36,144 nt of DNA from Alphaproteobacteria bacterium (GCA_017853315.1 JAFMJW010000012.1:1-36144), one strand, 5' to 3'. Shown: positions 7,282-16,357, counted from the stretch's first letter. Made by a program: numbers and translations. The notes: generated by a model not told the origin, from the letters alone.

Positions 7282-9141
7282 GTGCTGACGATCGCCGTAT
7301 GCGTGAAGCAGGTTCCCGAGGTCGCCGAGCTCACGCTCGACCCGCAGACCAGGCGACTCCGGCGCGAAGGCGTGCCGCTCGCGATCAACCCGTTCGACCG
7401 GCGCGCGCTGCTCGAAGCCGTGCAGTTGAAGGAGACGGCGGGAGCCGGCGTGGTCGCGATCTCGATGGGGCCGCCGTCCGCCGAGTCCGCCCTGCGCGAG
7501 TGCCTGGGCCTCGGCGTCGACCGCGCGATCCATCTCTGCGACCCGCGCTTCGGCGGCGCCGACACGCTCGCGACCGCGCGCGCCCTCGCCCAGGCGGTCC
7601 GCCGCGTCGGCGCGGAGATGGTGATGGCCGGCCGCGCCAGCATCGACGCCGAGACCGGGCAGGTCGCGCCGCAGGTCGCCGAGATGCTCGGACGCGCGTT
7701 CCTTCCCGGCGTCCGCCGGATGAGCCTGCTCGCGGAGGGCGCGGGCCTGCGAGTCGAGTGCGAGGGGGACGACGGGGCGGTCACGGTCGAGGCGGGGTTC
7801 CCGGTCGTGGTCACCTGCACCGACCGCTGGAAGACCCGCGCTCCGATCGTGATGCCCGACGACGAGCGCGCCGCGAGCCATCCGGTCGAGCGCTGGTCGG
7901 TCGACGATCTGGGCGGCGATCCCTCGGGCTATGGGCAGGCCGGGTCGCCGACCTGGGTCGAGGACGTGCGACCGGTCGAGATCGCGCGCGAGCGCCGCGT
8001 GATCGACGCGCGCGAGGACCTCGCGTCGGGCGTGGCGGCGGCGCGCGACTTCGTCCGACGGGTGCTCGCCGGCAACGCGACGTCGGTTCGAGGGCGCATT
8101 CCCGACCACCGTCGCGTCGAGGATCCGCGCGGTGCGATCTGGGTGGTCGTCGAGCGCTCGCCATCGGGCGCGATCCGCCCGTCGGCGCTGGAGCTGATGG
8201 GCGCGGCCGACGATCTCGCGAGCCGGCTCTCGGTCGGGGTCGCCGCCGTCGTGGTCGATCCCCTGCCCGAGGCGCTCGCTCCCGGGCGTCGCTCGTCCTC
8301 GGCCGAGGAAATCGCGGCCGAGCTGGGCCGCGCCGGGGCCGACGCCCTGCTGGCGCCGCGCGCCGGGCTCGGCGTCCTGCCGTGGGACTTCGCTCCGACG
8401 ATGGAACCCGTCGTGCGCGAGTTCGCGCCGCGCGCGGTGCTCGCGCCGGCGAGCGCACTCGGGCGCGAGGTCATGCCGCGACTGGCGGCACGGCTCTGCG
8501 TCGGCCTGACCGGCGACGCGCTCGGGGTCGAACTCGCCGCCGACGGCGCCCTCCTGCAGCTCAAGCCGGCCTTCGGCGGACAGGTGGTGGCGCCGATCCG
8601 GTCGCGCACCCGGCCCGAGATGACGACCATCCGGCCCGGCATGCTGGACCCCTTGCGCCCCGACGCGATGCGGGCGCCGGCCGCTCTCGTCGTGATCGAA
8701 TCGATCGCCGCGGATCCCGCTCTCGCGGGCCTCCGGATCTCGTGGGAGCCCGAGGTCGACGAGGACACGGCCGCGCTGGAAGTCGCGCAGGCGGTCGTGT
8801 GCGTCGGCTTCGGCCTCGGCAAGGACGGGGTGGAAGACGCGCGCGCGCTGGCGCGGGTGATCGGTGGCGCCATCGGCGGCACTCGGCGCGCCTGCGACTC
8901 CGGCTGGCTCCCGCGCCAGGCGCAGATCGGCATCTCGGGCCGCAGCGTCGCGCCGGCGCTCTACCTGGCGCTCGGTGTCCGCGGCTCGTTCAACCACGTC
9001 GTGGGGGTGGGGCGCGCGGGCGCGATCATCGCGGTGAATCGCGACCCGGCGGCCGAAGTGTTCGCTTCGTGCGACCTCGGGATCGTGGCGGACGCGCGCG
9101 ACTTCGGACGGGTCCTGGCGGGGGCGCTCGCCGGCGGGTGA
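7282..9141 (+). CDS. Electron transfer flavoprotein, EtfB-EtfA fused in one chain
   Basis: 619 residues from GTG at 7282, with GAGAGGGG upstream. The N-terminal half is EtfB: LTIAVCVKQVPE, NPFDRRALLEAVQLKE, the AMP-binding block AGRASIDAETGQVAPQVAE and TCTDRWKTRAP. After a linker around residue 260 the C-terminal half is EtfA: an AxB-like domain, a strand VCVGFGLGKDGVEDA, GTRRACDSGWLPR, and the FAD domain with GISGRSVAPALYLALGVRGSFNHVVG and AVNRDPAAEVFASCDLGIVADA. ETFs carry electrons from acyl-CoA and similar dehydrogenases to a quinone oxidoreductase. The usual EtfA consensus blocks QTGK and SGAIQH are changed here (GISG, RGSFNH), so cofactor redox behaviour may differ. No ETF-quinone oxidoreductase or dehydrogenase gene is adjacent. 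A GTG further upstream would add an unconserved leader and is rejected. Confidence 0.9.
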   Translation: MLTIAVCVKQVPEVAELTLDPQTRRLRREGVPLAINPFDRRALLEAVQLKETAGAGVVAISMGPPSAESALRECLGLGVDRAIHLCDPRFGGADTLATARALAQAVRRVGAEMVMAGRASIDAETGQVAPQVAEMLGRAFLPGVRRMSLLAEGAGLRVECEGDDGAVTVEAGFPVVVTCTDRWKTRAPIVMPDDERAASHPVERWSVDDLGGDPSGYGQAGSPTWVEDVRPVEIARERRVIDAREDLASGVAAARDFVRRVLAGNATSVRGRIPDHRRVEDPRGAIWVVVERSPSGAIRPSALELMGAADDLASRLSVGVAAVVVDPLPEALAPGRRSSSAEEIAAELGRAGADALLAPRAGLGVLPWDFAPTMEPVVREFAPRAVLAPASALGREVMPRLAARLCVGLTGDALGVELAADGALLQLKPAFGGQVVAPIRSRTRPEMTTIRPGMLDPLRPDAMRAPAALVVIESIAADPALAGLRISWEPEVDEDTAALEVAQAVVCVGFGLGKDGVEDARALARVIGGAIGGTRRACDSGWLPRQAQIGISGRSVAPALYLALGVRGSFNHVVGVGRAGAIIAVNRDPAAEVFASCDLGIVADARDFGRVLAGALAGG

Positions 9142-9153
9142 CCGGGTGGTCCC

Positions 9154-9235
9154 GTCGGCTCGGGTCGCGGGGCCCGCGAGGGCCGGTCGGTCGGCCCTTC
9201 GAGCATCGCTCGGGACGTCGCCATCCCGAGCCGAC
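9154..9235 (+). repeat. Multi-branched hairpin cluster between the ETF and DUF748 genes
   Basis: GTCGGCTCGGG (9154-9164) pairs perfectly with CCCGAGCCGAC (9225-9235). Inside it lie TCGCGGG/CCCGCGA (9165-9179) and AGGGCCG/CGGCCCT (9179-9198), and an alternative GCTCGGGA/TCCCGAGC stem (9208-9231) competes with the outer helix. This could be a termination or processing structure, or a leader RNA of the next gene. No T tract follows. Confidence 0.45.
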
Positions 9236-9246
9236 CCGGCCGGATT

Positions 9247-12200
9247 GTGATAGGAGCAGGGGGTTCCGGCAGGTGCCGGCAGGCAGCCCGACCCTTGAGC
9301 AGTCCCCCATCATGGCCGAACCCGCCCGGACCGGGCGGCGCGGCGAACAGCCCCGGGTCTCCCGGCGCGGCCTCGACGCCCGAGGAGTCCGCGGCGGGAC
9401 CGATCGAACTCCGGGACGTCGTCCGGCCGGGGTCCTCGAGGTCGCCGCGGCGGTCGAGGTGGTGGATCAAGTGGATCGTGCTGGCGGGGGCGCTCGCCGG
9501 ACTGAGACTCGCCGTGCCGACGGTCCTTGCACCCCTGCTCGCGCGACTTCTCTCGGAGGCGCTCGGGGCCGACGTGCGGGTCGGGGGTCTCGGCTTCCGG
9601 CCGCTCGACGGAGTCGTCACCCTGCGCGACGTGCGGGTGCTTCCGGCCGCCGAGGTGGCGGAGGCCGGCCGGACGATTCCCCCGATCGTGGCCGAGCGCG
9701 TGCGCGCCGACGTCCAGTGGCTGCCGCTCCTGCACAAGACGCTCCGCCTGCGCGAGATCCTGCTCGACGGAGCGGAGGTCGAGCTCGAGCGAACGTCCGA
9801 CGGCGGGCTCGGTCTCGCCGGGCTCGACGACCCCGACGCCACGCGGGCGCTCCCCCGGGAGTGGGGATTCGAACTCGACCGGGTGGGCCTGCGCGACTCG
9901 AAGGTCCGCCTGCGAGATCCGGCCGCCGTCGGCGCGAAGCCCTTCGAGATCCGGGTGCGCGAGGGCGAGATCTCCGGTCTCCGACGGCGGGCCACCGCCT
10001 TCGGGCGGTCGGCGAACATGCGGCTCGACGCCGACGTCGGCTCGGGACGGCTCGCTTCCTACGGTCGCTACGACGTGGGCGACGAAGGCCTGTCGGTCGA
10101 CCTGCGGACGCGCATGAAGAACGTGCCGGTCGCCGAGGCGGTCGCGAACCTGTCCGACCTCGGCTGGGGCCAGGTGTCGGGCCTGCTCTCGGGAGTGGTG
10201 CGGTGGCAGCGCGACCCGGACCGCCGCGACAAGGTGTCGGGACGGGTGGTCCTGCGGCGCGGCGAGATCCGCGTGCCGAAGTTCGACGGTCCGGCCTTCG
10301 TCGTGCGGCGTGCCACCGCCGACATCGACGCGGTCGACCTCGTCGAGCGGCACGTCGGCATCGGCAGTCTCGTCCTGCAGGGGGCGGCGCTCGCGGTCCG
10401 GCCCGATGCGAGCGACCCCGTGCCGCTGTTCGGGCCCGGTGACGCACCGGTCCCGCCCGCGGCGAAGCCGAACAAGGGAAAGCGTCGCGCGTCCGGCGAC
10501 GAGGCCGACGACAAGGCGCCGAGGTGGGTCTGGATCGTGAAGAAGTTCGACACGCCCAACGGGAGGATCCGGTCGATCACGCCCACCGGAATCGTCGAGG
10601 CCCGCGTGCGCGCCTCGGGCGAGAACGTCGGCCCGCGCGCGTACTGGTCGCCGATCAAGGTCCGTGCCTGGAGCGGCGAGGGCGCGGCCGTGTTCGAGGG
10701 GACGGCCCGGATCGGCAGCCACTTCGCGGCCGAGGGGCGCGTGACGGCGGGCGGTGTCGACGCGGGACAGGTCGCGCGCGCGGCCGGCCTGCACGGCGCG
10801 GAGTGGGTGCAGGGCGGACGACTCGCGGCAGACTTGAACGTGCAGCTCGACACCGGCGAGCGCGAAGGCCAGCCGCTCGACGCGAGCGGGCCGGTGCTGC
10901 TCACCGAGCTCTTCCTCGCCGGGCCGGTGCCGAGCGAGTTCTCGGCGGGGGCCGCGGAGGCGAACCTGACGGTGACCGGGATCCAGCTCCGCGGCCGCGG
11001 TGCGAAGCCCTCGCCGGTGACGGCACTTCGCTGCACCGATGTGCGGGTGCAGCAGCCGTGGCTCGTCCTCGAGCGCACGGCGAAGGGCCTGTCGGTCCCG
11101 ATCGCCGCGGAGGACCTGGTCTCGCCCGCGGTGGCACCGACGCCGACCCCGGTGCCGGCCGCGACCCCGAAGCCGGGACGTCGCAAGCGTCCGGCGACGG
11201 GCGAGCAGGCGGCCGAGAACGGAGACGGGGCCGGCGGCGCTTCGTCGCAGTTCGAGGAGCTCTCTCCCCAGCTCGTGCTCGGCGGGCTCCGGATGGCGAA
11301 CGGGCGCATCGTGGTCGTCGACCGGGTGCCGGAGCCACCGGTCGTCTGGGACGTCTCGAACGTGGACGCGGTGGGTCGCGACGTGCGCGTTCCCTCGCCG
11401 GCGGTCGACGGTCTGCGCCTGACCGGCCACGAGTCCCGCTTCGGCGACGTCCAGCTGGCGGTCCGCCGAGGCGAGCGCCGCGACGGCTGGGACTTCGCGG
11501 CGCAGGGGATGCTGCTCTCGGCCGCCTCGCCCTACCTGCAGCTCGCCGGCCTGCCGTTCCGCTTCGCCGGCGGAACTGCCGCCGTGGACACGCGCGTGTC
11601 GGTCGGCGATTCCGACTGGACCGCCGACACCGAGATCACGCTGCGCGAGCCGCGCTTCCTCGGCTCGGTCGGCATGCTCGAAGACGCGATGGGCCGTCCG
11701 GTCTCGCGCGCCCTCTCGGAGCTTCGCGACGACGCCGGCAACGTGACGCTGCAGCTCCCGCTGTCGTCCGCCGACGCGGCGAGGCCGGCGGCGCTCGTGC
11801 AGGCGATCGCGAAGTCGGCGCGCGACGAGATCCGCCGCATCGCGCTCGAGCCGCCGCGCCCGCCGGTGCAGGCGCCCCAGCCCGACGACGAGGACGAGGT
11901 CGTGGCGAGACCGGGGCCGCAGGCGGCTCCGAGGCCCGCTCCGACGCCGGGCCGCCGCCGCGCCGAGGTCGCCCGCGTGGACGTCGTGTTCCCGCCCGGG
12001 CGCGCCGACCTGAACCAGGTCGGTGTCGAGCAGGTCTCCGCGGTCGCGAAGACGCTGCTCTCGAAGCCGGAGCTCGTGGTCCAGCTCGCGGCGGTGGTCA
12101 CCCCGGAGGACCGCCGCTGGCTCGCCGAGCAGGCGCTCGGCCGGGAGCTCGCGCGGCCGGACGCGCTTCGCGGTGTGCTCCGGGCCTTCGGCGTCGGCGC

Positions 12201-12549
12201 GGCGCGCGAGCGCATCCGTGCGGCGCTCGCGGCCCGGGCGCAGGGGCTCCCGGGACTGCTCTCGGCCGAGGACGAGGAGGAGCTGCAGGAGTATCTCTCC
12301 GAGAGGCCGCCGGTCGGCGCGGCGGAAGTCCACTCGCTGCGCGAGGCGCGGATCACCCGGGTCGCGAATCGCCTCTCGGACTACCACGGCGTCTCCCGCC
12401 GGCGGATCGAGATCGAGCGCACCGAGCCCGGCGGCGCGAGCCCGCCGATCGTGCGCGTGTCGGTGGTCGAGGAGACGACGCGTTCCGCCGCCCCGACCGC
12501 GCCGGTGCAGGGCCTTCCCCGCGAGCCGGCCGGGGCGGAGTCGAGATGA
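9247..12549 (+). CDS. DUF748/AsmA-like large envelope protein
   Basis: Up to 1100 residues. A proline/serine-rich N-terminus is followed by a single membrane anchor (WWIKWIVLAGALAGLRLAV, about residues 72-99) and then long beta-rich sequence typical of DUF748/AsmA-like proteins: VRVGGLGFRPLDGVVTLRDVRV, a KTLRLREILLDGAEVELER repeat type, VKKFDTPNGRIR and HESRFGDVQLAVRR. The C-terminus (VDVVFPPGRADLNQVGVEQVSAVAKTL onward) resembles the helical end of DUF748 proteins. Such proteins are anchored in the inner membrane and span the periplasm; relatives take part in lipid transport or outer-membrane homeostasis. Two Pro/Lys-rich linkers break the chain near residues 400-420 and 630-660. The start is uncertain: GTG 9247 lies in a promoter-like TGATAGG patch, so TTG 9295 may be the real one. 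It overlaps PBP1A by 4 bases. Confidence 0.85.
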   Translation: MIGAGGSGRCRQAARPLSSPPSWPNPPGPGGAANSPGSPGAASTPEESAAGPIELRDVVRPGSSRSPRRSRWWIKWIVLAGALAGLRLAVPTVLAPLLARLLSEALGADVRVGGLGFRPLDGVVTLRDVRVLPAAEVAEAGRTIPPIVAERVRADVQWLPLLHKTLRLREILLDGAEVELERTSDGGLGLAGLDDPDATRALPREWGFELDRVGLRDSKVRLRDPAAVGAKPFEIRVREGEISGLRRRATAFGRSANMRLDADVGSGRLASYGRYDVGDEGLSVDLRTRMKNVPVAEAVANLSDLGWGQVSGLLSGVVRWQRDPDRRDKVSGRVVLRRGEIRVPKFDGPAFVVRRATADIDAVDLVERHVGIGSLVLQGAALAVRPDASDPVPLFGPGDAPVPPAAKPNKGKRRASGDEADDKAPRWVWIVKKFDTPNGRIRSITPTGIVEARVRASGENVGPRAYWSPIKVRAWSGEGAAVFEGTARIGSHFAAEGRVTAGGVDAGQVARAAGLHGAEWVQGGRLAADLNVQLDTGEREGQPLDASGPVLLTELFLAGPVPSEFSAGAAEANLTVTGIQLRGRGAKPSPVTALRCTDVRVQQPWLVLERTAKGLSVPIAAEDLVSPAVAPTPTPVPAATPKPGRRKRPATGEQAAENGDGAGGASSQFEELSPQLVLGGLRMANGRIVVVDRVPEPPVVWDVSNVDAVGRDVRVPSPAVDGLRLTGHESRFGDVQLAVRRGERRDGWDFAAQGMLLSAASPYLQLAGLPFRFAGGTAAVDTRVSVGDSDWTADTEITLREPRFLGSVGMLEDAMGRPVSRALSELRDDAGNVTLQLPLSSADAARPAALVQAIAKSARDEIRRIALEPPRPPVQAPQPDDEDEVVARPGPQAAPRPAPTPGRRRAEVARVDVVFPPGRADLNQVGVEQVSAVAKTLLSKPELVVQLAAVVTPEDRRWLAEQALGRELARPDALRGVLRAFGVGAARERIRAALAARAQGLPGLLSAEDEEELQEYLSERPPVGAAEVHSLREARITRVANRLSDYHGVSRRRIEIERTEPGGASPPIVRVSVVEETTRSAAPTAPVQGLPREPAGAESR

Positions 12550-14918
12550 TGCACTTCCTGCGGCGATCGTTCGGCTGGATCGTGCGGATCCTCTTCTGGG
12601 GAGGCCTCGCCGCGGCGGTCCTCGCGATCCTCGCGTTCGTCGCGATCGGCCGCGAGCTCTCGGACGATCTCCCCCCGGTCGCGGAGCTGCTCGACTACCG
12701 CCCGCCGACGGCGACGCGCGTGTACGCGGCCGACGGAAGCCAGATCGCCGAGTTCTACCAGGAGCGTCGCTACCTGGTCCCGATCGCCGACGTGCCGCCG
12801 CACGTGCGCAACGCCTTCATCGCCGCCGAGGACGCCTCGTTCTACACCCATCGCGGCATCGACCCCTCGGGCATCGCGCGCGCGATCCTCGCCAACTGGC
12901 AGAAGGGCGGCATCGCCCAGGGCGCGAGCACGATCACGCAGCAGGTGGTGAAGCAGCTGCTGCTCTCGCCCGAGAAGAGTTTCGAGCGCAAGGCGAAGGA
13001 GCTCATCCTCGCGCTCGAGCTCGAGTCGCGGCTGACCAAGGACGAGATCCTCTACCTCTACCTGAACCAGATCTACTTCGGCGCCGGAACCTACGGCATC
13101 GCGGCGGCCTCGCAGACGCTCTTCGGAACGAGGGTGCAGGACCTGTCGCTCGCCCAGGCCGCGGTGCTGGCCGGACTGCCGCAGGCCCCGAGCCGGAGCG
13201 ATCCGCTGCGGAATCCGGAGGCGGCGATCAAGCGCCAGCACTACGTGCTCGACCGCATGGTCGCCGCTCGCATGATCACCGTCGAGCAGAAGGAGGCGGC
13301 GCTCGCCGAGACGCTGTCCTTCGCGAACGAGAAGGCGCCGACCACGACGCGCGCCGCGTGGTACGTCGAACACGTCCGCCGCCTGCTCGAGGAACAGTAC
13401 GGACCGGCGTTCGCCGACCTCGGACTGCGCGTCCACACCGCCGTCGATCTCCGGATGCAGGACGAGGCCGAGCAGATCCTCTACCAGGGGCTGCGACGCA
13501 TCGACCGCAGCCTCGGTTCGCGAACCGCGGTACGTCACCTGCCGCCCAAGCGCATCGAGTGGTACCTCGCGCGACAGAAGGCGAGCCGCCGTCCCGAGGG
13601 TCCGCAGCAGGGAGTCGTCGTCGGCTTCCATGGCCAGGAGATCCAGGTGCGCACGCCCTGGGAGACGGCGGTCGTGCCGAAGGAGGGGCTCGGCTCCGGG
13701 CGCGAGCGGCGCGATCCGGGCCGTCTGCGCGTCGGCGACGTGGTCTCGCTCGAGCCCATGGGGCGCGACGAGAACGGCGTCCTTCGCTACTCGCTCGACC
13801 AGGATCCGCAGATCGAGGGGGCGCTCGTGGCGGTCGAGCCGGAGTCCGGGCTCGTGAAGGCGCTGGTCGGCGGAGTGGACTACGGGCGCAGCCAGTTCAA
13901 CCGCGCGACGCTGGCCAAGCGCCAGCCCGGGTCGGCCTTCAAGCCGCTCATCTACTCGGCGGCGATCGACAAGGGCTACACCCCGTCGACGATCGTCGAG
14001 GACGCGCCGATCTCGCTGCCCGACGGCAAGCACGGCCGCTGGACGCCCAAGAACTCGAGTGGAAAGTTCGCCGGCCGCGTGCCGCTGCGGACGGCGCTCG
14101 CGCAGTCGCTCAACACCGTCTCGGTGCGGCTCGCGCTCGCGATCGGGATCGATCCGCTGCGCGACTACCTGCGCATCTTCGGCTTCCCGACGCCGTTCCC
14201 GCGCGCCTACTCGATCGCGCTCGGCGCCGCCGAGGTGACGCCGCTCGACCTCGCCCGTGCCTACGGCGTGATCGCGTCCGGCGGGCGTCGCTTCGAGCCG
14301 GTGTTCGTCACCTCGGTGACCGACGAGAACGGCGACCCGGTGGACTTCCCGGGCACCCAGCCGCGCCACGAGCTCGTGATGAATCCCGCGACCTCCTACA
14401 TCGTGACCAAGATGATGACCGGCGTGATCGAGACCGGCACGGCGAAGGACGCGTTGCGCCTCGGCCGGCCGGCGGCCGGGAAGACGGGCACGACCAACGA
14501 GGCGAAGGACGCGTGGTTCGGGGGATTCACGCCGGAGCTGCTCACGATCGTGTGGGTCGGCTACGACGCGGACCGCACGCTCGGCGCCTACACCGGAGGC
14601 AAGGCCGCGACCCCGATCTGGACGAACTTCATGATCAAGGCGCTGAAGGGGCGTCCGCGCAAGGAGTTCGAGCCGCCGCAGGGCCTGGTCGCGGTGAAGA
14701 TCGACAACGCGACCGGGCTGCGCGCGGTGAAGGGGCGCCCGTCGCATACCGAGATGTTCGTCGCCGGCACCGAGCCCAAACGGTTCGCGCCGAAGGCGGT
14801 GGCCAAGCCGAAGCCCAAGCCCGCGGCCGAGGAGGGGGGAGCATCCGGCGGGGGCACTGCCGGGTCGTCGCCGGCAACCGCACCGGCACCGGCAGGGGGT
14901 GGCGCCTCCGCGGACTGA
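12546..14918 (+). CDS. mrcA: Penicillin-binding protein 1A, bifunctional transglycosylase/transpeptidase
   Basis: 790 residues. Topology: short cytosolic start, one membrane segment (about residues 11-33), GT51 glycosyltransferase domain with EDASFYTHRGID (catalytic E95), GASTITQQVVKQLLL and the RKAKELILALELE block, then an OB-like insert (GVVVGFHGQEIQV), and the transpeptidase with SAFK (S463), SLN (521-523) and KTGTT (646-650). It polymerises and crosslinks peptidoglycan in the periplasm. All catalytic motifs are intact. The C-terminus is a low-complexity tail of KPKPK, Gly, Ala and Ser, probably disordered. The ATG overlaps the stop of the DUF748 gene (ATGA), which implies translational coupling and suggests the two envelope proteins are made together. 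Confidence 0.96.
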   Translation: MMHFLRRSFGWIVRILFWGGLAAAVLAILAFVAIGRELSDDLPPVAELLDYRPPTATRVYAADGSQIAEFYQERRYLVPIADVPPHVRNAFIAAEDASFYTHRGIDPSGIARAILANWQKGGIAQGASTITQQVVKQLLLSPEKSFERKAKELILALELESRLTKDEILYLYLNQIYFGAGTYGIAAASQTLFGTRVQDLSLAQAAVLAGLPQAPSRSDPLRNPEAAIKRQHYVLDRMVAARMITVEQKEAALAETLSFANEKAPTTTRAAWYVEHVRRLLEEQYGPAFADLGLRVHTAVDLRMQDEAEQILYQGLRRIDRSLGSRTAVRHLPPKRIEWYLARQKASRRPEGPQQGVVVGFHGQEIQVRTPWETAVVPKEGLGSGRERRDPGRLRVGDVVSLEPMGRDENGVLRYSLDQDPQIEGALVAVEPESGLVKALVGGVDYGRSQFNRATLAKRQPGSAFKPLIYSAAIDKGYTPSTIVEDAPISLPDGKHGRWTPKNSSGKFAGRVPLRTALAQSLNTVSVRLALAIGIDPLRDYLRIFGFPTPFPRAYSIALGAAEVTPLDLARAYGVIASGGRRFEPVFVTSVTDENGDPVDFPGTQPRHELVMNPATSYIVTKMMTGVIETGTAKDALRLGRPAAGKTGTTNEAKDAWFGGFTPELLTIVWVGYDADRTLGAYTGGKAATPIWTNFMIKALKGRPRKEFEPPQGLVAVKIDNATGLRAVKGRPSHTEMFVAGTEPKRFAPKAVAKPKPKPAAEEGGASGGGTAGSSPATAPAPAGGGASAD

Positions 14919-14957
14919 CCCTTCCGCGAGCGGCGGGCCGTCGCGCGCGCGGCAGGA

Positions 14958-15572
14958 TCAGGACAGGATGCGCTTGCCGCGGATCTCGAGCCCGGGGCCG
15001 AGGTCGTAGACCAGCGGCACGCCGGTCGCGAGGTTCAGTTCCAGGACCTGCTCGCGCGTGAGCTTCTCCAGGTCCATCACGATCGAGCGCAGGCTGTTGC
15101 CGTGGGCCGCGACCAGCACGTTTTCGCCGCGAGACAGTGCCGGGATCACGTTCGACTCGAAGTAGGGGAGGGTGCGCGCCGCCGTGTCCTTCAGGCTCTC
15201 GCCGCCGGGGGGAGGCACGTCGTAGCTCCGTCGCCACACGTGGACCTGCTCCTCGCCGTACTTCTTCGCGGTCTCGGCCTTGTCGAGCCCCTGGAGGTCT
15301 CCGTAGTGGCGTTCGTTCAGCGCCTGGTCGCGGGTGATCGGCAGCGCCGGCGTTCCCAGCACCTCGAGGACGATCCGCAGCGTCTCCTGGGCCCGCTGGA
15401 GTTCCGAGGTGAAGCACCGGTCGAAGCCGAGCCCGGTTTCCTTGAGACGCTCGCCCGCCCGTCGAGCCTCGGCCTTGCCCTTCTCGGTGAGCGGCACGTC
15501 GACCCAGCCGGTGAACCGGTTCTCGAGGTTCCACTGCGACTCGCCGTGGCGGAGGAGGACGAGGGTCGGCAC
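14958..15572 (-). CDS. gpmA: 2,3-bisphosphoglycerate-dependent phosphoglycerate mutase
   Basis: 204 residues from GTG at 15572, with AAAGGA a normal distance upstream. Motifs: [22 protein letters not shown] (phospho-acceptor H9), [38 protein letters not shown] and [18 protein letters not shown] with the second catalytic His. These fit the cofactor-dependent mutase of glycolysis and gluconeogenesis, in the short (about 205-residue) form, rather than the wider histidine-phosphatase family. It interconverts 3- and 2-phosphoglycerate in the cytosol. It is convergent with PBP1A (39 bases apart) and divergent from the ferredoxin gene, with which it shares a 99-base promoter region. Confidence 0.95.
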   Translation of the reverse strand: MPTLVLLRHGESQWNLENRFTGWVDVPLTEKGKAEARRAGERLKETGLGFDRCFTSELQRAQETLRIVLEVLGTPALPITRDQALNERHYGDLQGLDKAETAKKYGEEQVHVWRRSYDVPPPGGESLKDTAARTLPYFESNVIPALSRGENVLVAAHGNSLRSIVMDLEKLTREQVLELNLATGVPLVYDLGPGLEIRGKRILS

Positions 15573-15671
15573 CGGGAGATCCTTTCGGGTTCGCTTCGTT
15601 CGGGGGGTGATCCCCCGCGCGGGACGTGATAGCCGAAGGATGCGCTCGGGGCGAGCGCGACGGAGGTGCCC

Positions 15672-15863
15672 GTGAAGGTCGTGGTCGACTTCGACAAGTG
15701 CAACAGCAACGCGGTCTGCCAGGCCGCGGCTCCCGAGATCTTCGAGGTGCGCGAGGACAACTTCCTCTACATCCTTCAGGAGAACCCGGCCGAGAGCCTC
15801 CGGGCGAAGCTCCTGGCCGCCGTTCGGGGCTGCCCGAACAAGGCGATCCGCATCGAGGAATGA
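15672..15863 (+). CDS. Small ferredoxin, 3Fe-4S type
   Basis: 63 residues from GTG 15672, chosen because GGAGG sits 5 bases before it; a GTG at 15666 in the same frame would overlap that site. The sequence has [22 protein letters not shown] and a C-terminal GCPNKAIRI. The cysteine pattern C-x5-C plus a late C-P, with no other cysteine, matches single-cluster [3Fe-4S] (or convertible [4Fe-4S]) ferredoxins that commonly feed electrons to cytochrome P450s or other monooxygenases. No P450 or reductase lies nearby, so the partner must be elsewhere. Cytosolic. Convergent with the DUF971 gene, 68 bases away. Confidence 0.88.
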   Translation: MKVVVDFDKCNSNAVCQAAAPEIFEVREDNFLYILQENPAESLRAKLLAAVRGCPNKAIRIEE

Positions 15864-15931
15864 TGCGGGCGGGCACGCCGCGGCCGCGCGGCGCCGGCCG
15901 AGTCCGCCCGTCGTCGATCCGCTGCGACCGG

Positions 15932-16255
15932 TCAGCCGGTGATCGGCCGCTCGGGTTCGCCGATGCAGTGGGCGCATCGACAGAGAGCCCGCATTTCGTC
16001 CACGAGGTAGAGAGTCTCGTGGCCGTCGTCCCAGCGCAGGAAGACGCTCTCGTCGCCGATCGCGTCGAGGCCCTCGAGTTGGACCGCGCGCGAACCGGGC
16101 ATGCGTTCGGCGGCGCGCTCGGCGTCGCAGGCCTCGCACGGGCAGTGGGCCCGCAGGTGGACGAACGGCATGATCGAGTCGTGGCCGTCCTGCCAGTCCA
16201 CGCCGAGCGCATAGCGCCCTATGGTGTGAGTCGATCGGATCTTCGCGACGGCCAT
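15932..16255 (-). CDS. DUF971-like protein with two CxC-x2-C clusters
   Basis: 107 residues from ATG 16255, preceded by GGAGGG. It is built of two similar halves: [29 protein letters not shown] and [27 protein letters not shown]. Each has a W-x-DGH block and ends in a C-x-C-x2-C cluster. The W-DGH and LR-x2-C-x-C-x2-C signatures belong to DUF971 (the N-terminal domain of gamma-butyrobetaine hydroxylase), whose members have been linked to Fe-S protein maturation. Stand-alone versions of about 100 residues are common in bacteria. Two complete cysteine clusters could bind zinc or an Fe-S cluster; this is inference. It lies next to the ferredoxin gene but on the other strand. Confidence 0.75.
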   Translation of the reverse strand: MAVAKIRSTHTIGRYALGVDWQDGHDSIMPFVHLRAHCPCEACDAERAAERMPGSRAVQLEGLDAIGDESVFLRWDDGHETLYLVDEMRALCRCAHCIGEPERPITG

Positions 16256-16357
16256 CGGTTCCCTCCGGCACGACGCCCGTACCACCCCGCGGCCCGGCTC
16301 GCGACGCGTGCCTTGGCGGGCCCGCACCCGGGCTGCTCCCGGGCCGTCGTCGTCGGC

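Noticed and set aside
8081-8110. GGTTCGA within the ETF gene, resembling a tRNA T-arm
   Set aside because: No cloverleaf around it; it is ordinary coding sequence.
6844-8997. A 717-residue minus-strand frame opposite the ETF gene
   Set aside because: Composition is typical of antisense shadow (Arg, Asp, Pro, Gly). Only its last 59 codons, outside the ETF gene, might be real and are listed separately.
9193-9240. TTCGAGC resembling a tRNA T-loop
   Set aside because: The flanking five bases cannot pair as a T-stem and no acceptor or anticodon arm fits.
9310-12387. A 1025-residue minus-strand frame opposite the DUF748 gene
   Set aside because: Shadow of the plus-strand gene; no motif, and the plus strand shows family features.
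12381-14747. A 788-residue minus-strand frame opposite PBP1A
   Set aside because: PBP1A motifs are intact on the plus strand; the minus frame has none.
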